In this document: piece by piece, positions 13,494 through 17,842 of the stretch | How the letters are laid out: each line of letters begins with the position of its first letter | How positions within the stretch are numbered: position 1 is the first letter of the stretch | DNA from: Salinimicrobium sp964572365 | GTDB lineage: Bacteria; Bacteroidota; Bacteroidia; Flavobacteriales; Flavobacteriaceae | DNA: 17,842 nucleotides | Direction of reading: 5' to 3' | NCBI GenBank assembly: GCA_964572365.1 | Contig: CAZNFK010000047.1 | Location: 1-17,842, forward strand | Notes under the pieces: model-generated | Seen by the model: the letters and a program-made list of their open reading frames with translations, nothing else | Databases searched by the model: none | Told to the model about the DNA's origin: nothing | Program-made: the position numbers and the translations under genes

Positions 13494-16400
13494 ATGACAG
13501 ATCTTAACTTTACCAGATGGAATAAAATTCTGGGTTGGTTAGTTTTTCTTATTTCTCTTACAACTTACTGGTTAACCGTTGAACCCACAGCCAGCTTTTG
13601 GGATGCCGGGGAATACATATCAACCGCGTCCAAACTTGAAGTAGGCCACCCTCCTGGAGCGCCACTTTACCAAATGATGGGAGCTTTTTTCTCCATTTTT
13701 GCGACCGAAGCCTCACAGATCGCATACATGGTAAACCTCATGTCCGTTTTTGCCAGTGCCTTTACAATCCTGTTCATGTTCTGGTCCATCGTTCTGCTAC
13801 TGCTAAAAGTTACAGGGCCGGTGCAGGAAATCTCCCCGGCTAAAAAAATGGCAATTCTGGGCAGTGCGCTGGTAGGTTCCCTGGCCTTTACTTTTACCGA
13901 TAGTTTCTGGTTCAATGCGGGAGAGGCCGAAGTTTATGCCATGGCTGCCTTTCTTATGGCCATTCTTTTTTACCTGGGACTACTTTGGGAACGTGATATG
14001 TTCGCCCCACGAGGAAATCGCTGGGTAATCTTGATTTCCTTTATTATTGGGCTTTCCTTCGGGGTTCACTTCATGGGCCTTCTAACCATTCCGGCTATTG
14101 GCTTTCTGTACTATTTCAAGAACTTTTCAAAAGTTACCATAAAGAACTTCATTATTGCGAACCTGGTAGTAGTTGCGGTATTACTGTTCATCTTTAAAAT
14201 GCTGCTACCTTACAGCCTCAGTCTGTTCTCGGCTACAGAAGTTTTCTTCGTAAATTCACTGGGAATGCCTTTCCATTCCGGAACTATTTTTACCGCAGTG
14301 GTGGTGATCGCGGCATTTTACTTCGGAATAAAATACACCCGCAAAAAACATTTCTACCAGCTCAATACATTGCTGTTGTGCATCCTGTTCATTTTCATAG
14401 GATTTTCGAGCTGGCTGATGCTTCCTATTCGTGCCAACGCCAACACCGTGATCAACGAGAATAATCCCGCAAACGCCCGGGAACTACTCGCGTATTACAA
14501 CCGGGAGCAATATCCAGAAACCCACCTTTTTTACGGACCCCAGTTCACCGAGATCTACAGTGGCCTTGACGAAGACACTCCGTATATTGATGACAAGCCA
14601 AAATACGAAATGGATTATGAAGCTGGGAAATATGTGATCGTCAATAACTATAAAAATGCCAAGCAGAACACAGATGATGACCACAAGGCCATTTTGCCTC
14701 GAATGTGGAGCACAGAACATGCCGCGAATTATATGGATTTTACGGGACCACTCGAATTCACTGTGAAACCGGAATATCAGGGGGAAGATCAGCTCCTAAA
14801 TGCAGTCAGTAATTTTCAGCAGAAATATAACCGTGGTGAAATTGATAATCAGCAGTACGATGCTTTTCTAAGGCAATTCAGGGAATACCTGGAGGTGGAA
14901 AAACCTTCCTTCGCCTCCAACATCAATTATCTCTTTGAATACCAGATGGGATATATGTACTGGCGCTACTTTATGTGGAATTTTGTTGGGCGGCAGGACG
15001 ATGTTCAGGGAAAATACAATGATCAACATGGAAACTGGTTGAGTGGCATTGAATTTATTGATGAAGCCCGGTTAGGCTCTCAGGATCAACTGCCCAGTGA
15101 TGTAAAGAACAATAAGGCAAGGAACACTTATTATTTCCTTCCGCTTTTACTCGGTCTATTGGGGCTGGTGTTCCAGTTCTCGCGAGACAAAAAGAACTTT
15201 TGGGTCTTATTGGTATTCTTCCTGTTCACAGGAATTGCTTTGAAGATCTACCTTAATGAACGGCCTTTTGAACCGCGGGAGAGGGATTATGCCCTGGTAG
15301 GATCCTTTTATGTTTTCGCGATCTGGATAGGATTTGGAGTGTATGCACTTTTTGAGATCGTAAAAGATTACCTGCGGCCAAAGATCGCGGTTCCCGTGGT
15401 TGTGGCTGCCTCCTTACTGGCAGCACCCGTTCTGCTGGCATCAGAAAACTGGGACGACCACGACCGTTCCGGAAGATATACTGCACTGGCAATGGCTAAA
15501 ATGTACCTGGACAGCCTTGATGAAAATGCGATCCTATTCACCATTGGTGATAATGATACTTTCGCTCTCTGGTACGCGCAGCAGGTGGAAGGTTACCGGA
15601 CAGATGTAAGGATTGTCAACACCAGCCTTTTCGCGACCGACTGGTATATTGACCAGATGAAATCAAAAGCATGGGAAAGCGATCCTATACCCGGTCAACT
15701 GGTACACGAACAATACAGGTATGGCACCAATGATGCTGTATGGTTCCAGCCAATCACCAAAGATACCATGATGATCAAAAATTGGCTCAACTGGATCGGG
15801 AGTGATGATCCACGTACCCAGGCAGAACTGATGAGCGGACAGATGGTGAGTACCTTCCCAACCAAGAACATCCGAATCCCGGTCGATAAAGAGAATGTTT
15901 TGGAATACGGGATCGTGAAACCGGAAAATGCCGATGAGATCGTTGATCATATTGACATTGAGCTTGAAGGGGATATCCTCTACAAGAACAGGTTGCTCAT
16001 GCTGGATATCATTGCCAATAACGACTGGAAAAGACCCATCTACTTTACAGGCGGAAGTTTTGGAGATGATGATTACCTGTGGATGAAAGATTACCTTCAG
16101 CTGGATGGCGTAACCTATAAGCTGGTGCCAATCCGTACGCCTGTGAATCCGCAGAACCCATTCGACATGGGCCGAATCGATACAGAAAAAATGTATGATA
16201 TTGTCATGAACTGGTACTGGGGTAATTCCGGCTCTCCCGATATTTACCATGATCCTGAAACCCGCAAAAATGCCATTACCTATCGCAGTAACCTTGCCCG
16301 CCTGGTGGAAGCCCTGCTGCAGGAAGGAAAGCTTGAAAAGGCGGAGAATGTACTTGACCTGGCCATGGAAAAAATGCCGGTGGAATATTTTGGCTACTAT

Positions 16401-16763
16401 ACCCTTTTAGAGCCTTTCATCAGCGGTTATTACGAAGTAGGACAGCCCGAAAAAGCAAGAAAACTATGGGAACAAATCGCTAAGAAGTACCAGGAAAACC
16501 TGGAGTACTACAGCACCCTTGACCTGGAAAGGCAAATTAACCGCGGCACTGAGATCGTCACCGATATTGAACGCTACCGAAGTCTTGTAGATGTTTTGAT
16601 CATCAATGATGAGGAGGAACTGGCCCGTGAGAAAGCCAGGGAATTCAACACTTACCTGGAAATGTTTCAGCATTTCTACGGAACGCCGCAGGCACCCGAA
16701 GAAGTACGGTCACAGATAAAGGAGGAACAGATACCGCAAGAGGTAGTTGACAGCCTCAATTAA
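13494..16763 (+). CDS. DUF2723 (TMEM260-like) GT-C family membrane protein, probable glycosyltransferase
   Basis: This 1089-residue protein is a large multi-pass membrane protein of the DUF2723 family. Members share the GT-C glycosyltransferase fold, and the eukaryotic relative TMEM260 is a protein O-mannosyltransferase. The first helix (about residues 12-28) is followed by FWDAGEY with Asp37 and Glu40 in the first extracytoplasmic loop, where GT-C enzymes keep catalytic acids. HPPGAP follows at 52-57. Hydrophobic helices fill residues 12-330; a hydrophilic insert of roughly 200 residues follows, then helices at about 545-645. The C-terminal third is soluble, probably periplasmic, and includes TPR-like helices around 935-1000 (EGKLEKAENVLDLAMEKMP and EVGQPEKARKLWEQI). 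Donor and acceptor are unknown. Transcription ends at the hairpin that abuts the deacetylase gene. Confidence 0.88.
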   Translation: MTDLNFTRWNKILGWLVFLISLTTYWLTVEPTASFWDAGEYISTASKLEVGHPPGAPLYQMMGAFFSIFATEASQIAYMVNLMSVFASAFTILFMFWSIVLLLLKVTGPVQEISPAKKMAILGSALVGSLAFTFTDSFWFNAGEAEVYAMAAFLMAILFYLGLLWERDMFAPRGNRWVILISFIIGLSFGVHFMGLLTIPAIGFLYYFKNFSKVTIKNFIIANLVVVAVLLFIFKMLLPYSLSLFSATEVFFVNSLGMPFHSGTIFTAVVVIAAFYFGIKYTRKKHFYQLNTLLLCILFIFIGFSSWLMLPIRANANTVINENNPANARELLAYYNREQYPETHLFYGPQFTEIYSGLDEDTPYIDDKPKYEMDYEAGKYVIVNNYKNAKQNTDDDHKAILPRMWSTEHAANYMDFTGPLEFTVKPEYQGEDQLLNAVSNFQQKYNRGEIDNQQYDAFLRQFREYLEVEKPSFASNINYLFEYQMGYMYWRYFMWNFVGRQDDVQGKYNDQHGNWLSGIEFIDEARLGSQDQLPSDVKNNKARNTYYFLPLLLGLLGLVFQFSRDKKNFWVLLVFFLFTGIALKIYLNERPFEPRERDYALVGSFYVFAIWIGFGVYALFEIVKDYLRPKIAVPVVVAASLLAAPVLLASENWDDHDRSGRYTALAMAKMYLDSLDENAILFTIGDNDTFALWYAQQVEGYRTDVRIVNTSLFATDWYIDQMKSKAWESDPIPGQLVHEQYRYGTNDAVWFQPITKDTMMIKNWLNWIGSDDPRTQAELMSGQMVSTFPTKNIRIPVDKENVLEYGIVKPENADEIVDHIDIELEGDILYKNRLLMLDIIANNDWKRPIYFTGGSFGDDDYLWMKDYLQLDGVTYKLVPIRTPVNPQNPFDMGRIDTEKMYDIVMNWYWGNSGSPDIYHDPETRKNAITYRSNLARLVEALLQEGKLEKAENVLDLAMEKMPVEYFGYYTLLEPFISGYYEVGQPEKARKLWEQIAKKYQENLEYYSTLDLERQINRGTEIVTDIERYRSLVDVLIINDEEELAREKAREFNTYLEMFQHFYGTPQAPEEVRSQIKEEQIPQEVVDSLN

Positions 16764-16770
16764 AATATAA

Positions 16771-16805
16771 AAAGTCCGTTTGATTTTCATACGGACTTTC
16801 TTTTT
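16771..16805 (+). terminator. Intrinsic terminator between the DUF2723 and deacetylase genes
   Basis: AAAGTCCGT (16771-16779) pairs perfectly over 9 bp with ACGGACTTT (16791-16799) around an 11-base loop. The sequence CTTTTT follows at 16800-16805. It lies 7 bases after the DUF2723 stop and ends 8 bases before the ATG of the deacetylase. Confidence 0.85.
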
Positions 16806-16813
16806 ATCGAAGC

Positions 16814-17473
16814 ATGCAGGTAAAGATCCCGAAGCTTGTTAAAAAATTGTACCCTCGCCGCACCTGGGATGGCCCGGCTAAGGACAAAACCCTCTACCTA
16901 ACCTTTGATGACGGCCCCATACCCGAAGTTACTCCCTGGGTTCTTGAGCAACTTAAAAAGCACCAGGCCAAAGCCACCTTCTTCTGTATAGGAGATAACA
17001 TCAGGAAGCATCCAGAAGTATTCAAAAAAGTAATTCTGGAAGGACATTCTGTAGGAAATCATACTTTCAACCACCTCAACGGATGGAAGACCACTACTGC
17101 AGAATATATGGAAAATACTGAAAAAGCAAAGCTCATCATGAAACAGTATCTTCCTAACATCGAAAATCCTTCCGAAGAAAGAGGTTCCAAAAATGAGCTT
17201 TTTCGCCCCCCCTACGGCAGGATAAAAAGCAGTCAGGCGCGGGAGCTTTTAAGATTGGAATATAAGATCGTGATGTGGGATATCATCAGTATGGATTATG
17301 ACGCTTCGGTTTCCCCGGAAAAATGTCTTCGGAACGTCTTAGATAATGCAGAAAATGGGAGTATCATTGTCTTTCATGACAGCCTGAAGGCCGAAAAGAA
17401 TCTTAAAGCTGTCCTACCCCTTATCCTGGAACATTTCAGCAGTGAAGGTTACAGCTTCGAAAAGCTCGAGTAG
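16814..17473 (+). CDS. Polysaccharide deacetylase (NodB homology domain)
   Basis: This belongs to the NodB-type deacetylases (carbohydrate esterase family 4), metal enzymes that remove acetyl groups from N-acetylated sugars. The 219-residue protein is almost entirely catalytic domain. Motif 1 is TFDDGP with Asp32 and Asp33. Motif 2 is GNHTFNH with metal ligands His83 and His87. Motif 3 is RPPYGR at 131-136. The late motif IVFHDS supplies the final His. No signal peptide or membrane helix is visible, unlike peptidoglycan-targeting relatives, so the place of action is uncertain. A roughly 10-residue insert (around 117-127) separates motifs 2 and 3. ATG 16814 is the only start that keeps motif 1; upstream codons lack another start. 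The gene is oddly placed right behind a terminator. Confidence 0.9.
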   Translation: MQVKIPKLVKKLYPRRTWDGPAKDKTLYLTFDDGPIPEVTPWVLEQLKKHQAKATFFCIGDNIRKHPEVFKKVILEGHSVGNHTFNHLNGWKTTTAEYMENTEKAKLIMKQYLPNIENPSEERGSKNELFRPPYGRIKSSQARELLRLEYKIVMWDIISMDYDASVSPEKCLRNVLDNAENGSIIVFHDSLKAEKNLKAVLPLILEHFSSEGYSFEKLE

Positions 17474-17529
17474 CAGCGTTTTTCAAAGGGATATTTTCCT
17501 ATTTTTACTCGCATTTTTAAAAACAAAAT

Positions 17530-17842
17530 ATGTTCCCGGCAGATTTTTATAATTTTTTGAAAGAAAATACTTTGGTAGAGATCAAAGGCGGTTTGGAGAG
17601 ACCGACCTTTTTACCCATTTGGATGGTCGAAGTCGACAAAAGGATCTTTGCCAGAAGCTGGAATAGGAGCGAAAGAAGCTGGTTCACCGAATTTCAAAAA
17701 AGCGGGGTGGGACAAATAAAATACAGCCAGCAGGTGATGAATGTGACAGGCCAAAAATTAGAAGAACACGACGCGATGAACCGGCAGATCAGTGAGGCGT
17801 ACATTAAAAAATATGATCAACCTCAAAATTTGAAATATTCCG
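17530..17842 (+). CDS. DUF2255-like protein (partial, runs off the window)
   Basis: An open frame from ATG 17530 continues to the right edge without a stop, giving 104 visible residues. It starts MFPADFYNFLKENTLVEIKG and contains LPIWMVEVDKRIFARSW, then SERSWF. This pattern (an IW-V-V-D segment, then a YvRS-like turn and a Trp) resembles the small DUF2255 family, whose function is unknown. No signal peptide or membrane segment is visible. The gene follows the deacetylase by 56 bases. Family assignment is tentative. The rest of the gene lies outside the window. Confidence 0.65.
   Translation, partial: MFPADFYNFLKENTLVEIKGGLERPTFLPIWMVEVDKRIFARSWNRSERSWFTEFQKSGVGQIKYSQQVMNVTGQKLEEHDAMNRQISEAYIKKYDQPQNLKYS

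Noticed and set aside
15663..16250. Long - strand open frame of 195 codons opposite the DUF2723 gene
   Set aside because: It is the antisense shadow of a well-supported gene. The translation has no recognisable domain and is rich in His and Ile, as expected for complement-frame translation of this coding sequence.
16747..16771. TTGACA followed by TATAAA, resembling a sigma-70 promoter for the deacetylase
   Set aside because: The spacing is only 13 bases, too short for sigma-70, and this phylum uses TTG-N19-TAnnTTTG instead. Part of it overlaps the DUF2723 stop region and the hairpin.

Overview
The window looks like a chromosomal segment of a flavobacterium (phylum Bacteroidota). Evidence: moderate GC content; a separate nuoC and nuoD; almost no Shine-Dalgarno sequences; lipoprotein signal peptides; a DUF2723 membrane protein of the kind common in this phylum; and -33/-7 promoter elements of the TTG-N19-TAnnTTTG type that are specific to the phylum. 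I cannot name the genus from sequence reading alone. It resembles marine Flavobacteriaceae of the Gramella/Salegentibacter sort, but that is an impression.

Region 1 (1-9492, + strand) is a tightly packed respiratory complex I operon: end of nuoB, nuoC, nuoD, nuoH, nuoI, nuoJ, nuoK, nuoL, nuoM, nuoN, then a 109-residue charged soluble protein of unknown function. It closes with a strong intrinsic terminator. nuoD is followed directly by nuoH, so the NADH-input module (nuoE, nuoF, nuoG) is missing from its usual place. The encoded complex has the quinone module (B, C, D, H, I) and the proton-pumping membrane arm (J-N). Its electron donor is an open question, and the extra small gene is a candidate accessory factor.

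Region 2 (9494-12120, - strand) holds, in transcription order, a diacylglycerol-kinase-family lipid kinase, an unrecognised lipoprotein with a calcium-loop-like motif near its C-terminus, and a mono-haem cytochrome c lipoprotein. The cytochrome gene converges on the nuo operon.

Region 3 (12326-13252) contains surE on the + strand, divergent from the lipid kinase, and a tRNA-Gln(TTG) gene on the - strand. They share a bidirectional terminator. The tRNA has a textbook Bacteroidota promoter.

Region 4 (13494-17842, + strand) carries a 1089-residue DUF2723/TMEM260-like GT-C membrane protein, probably a glycosyltransferase, then a terminator hairpin that ends eight bases before the start of a NodB-type polysaccharide deacetylase. 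The window ends inside a DUF2255-like gene. No mobile element, CRISPR array or clear sign of horizontal transfer was seen. The most interesting points are the NADH-module-less complex I operon with its terminal unknown gene, and the possible protein O-glycosyltransferase.
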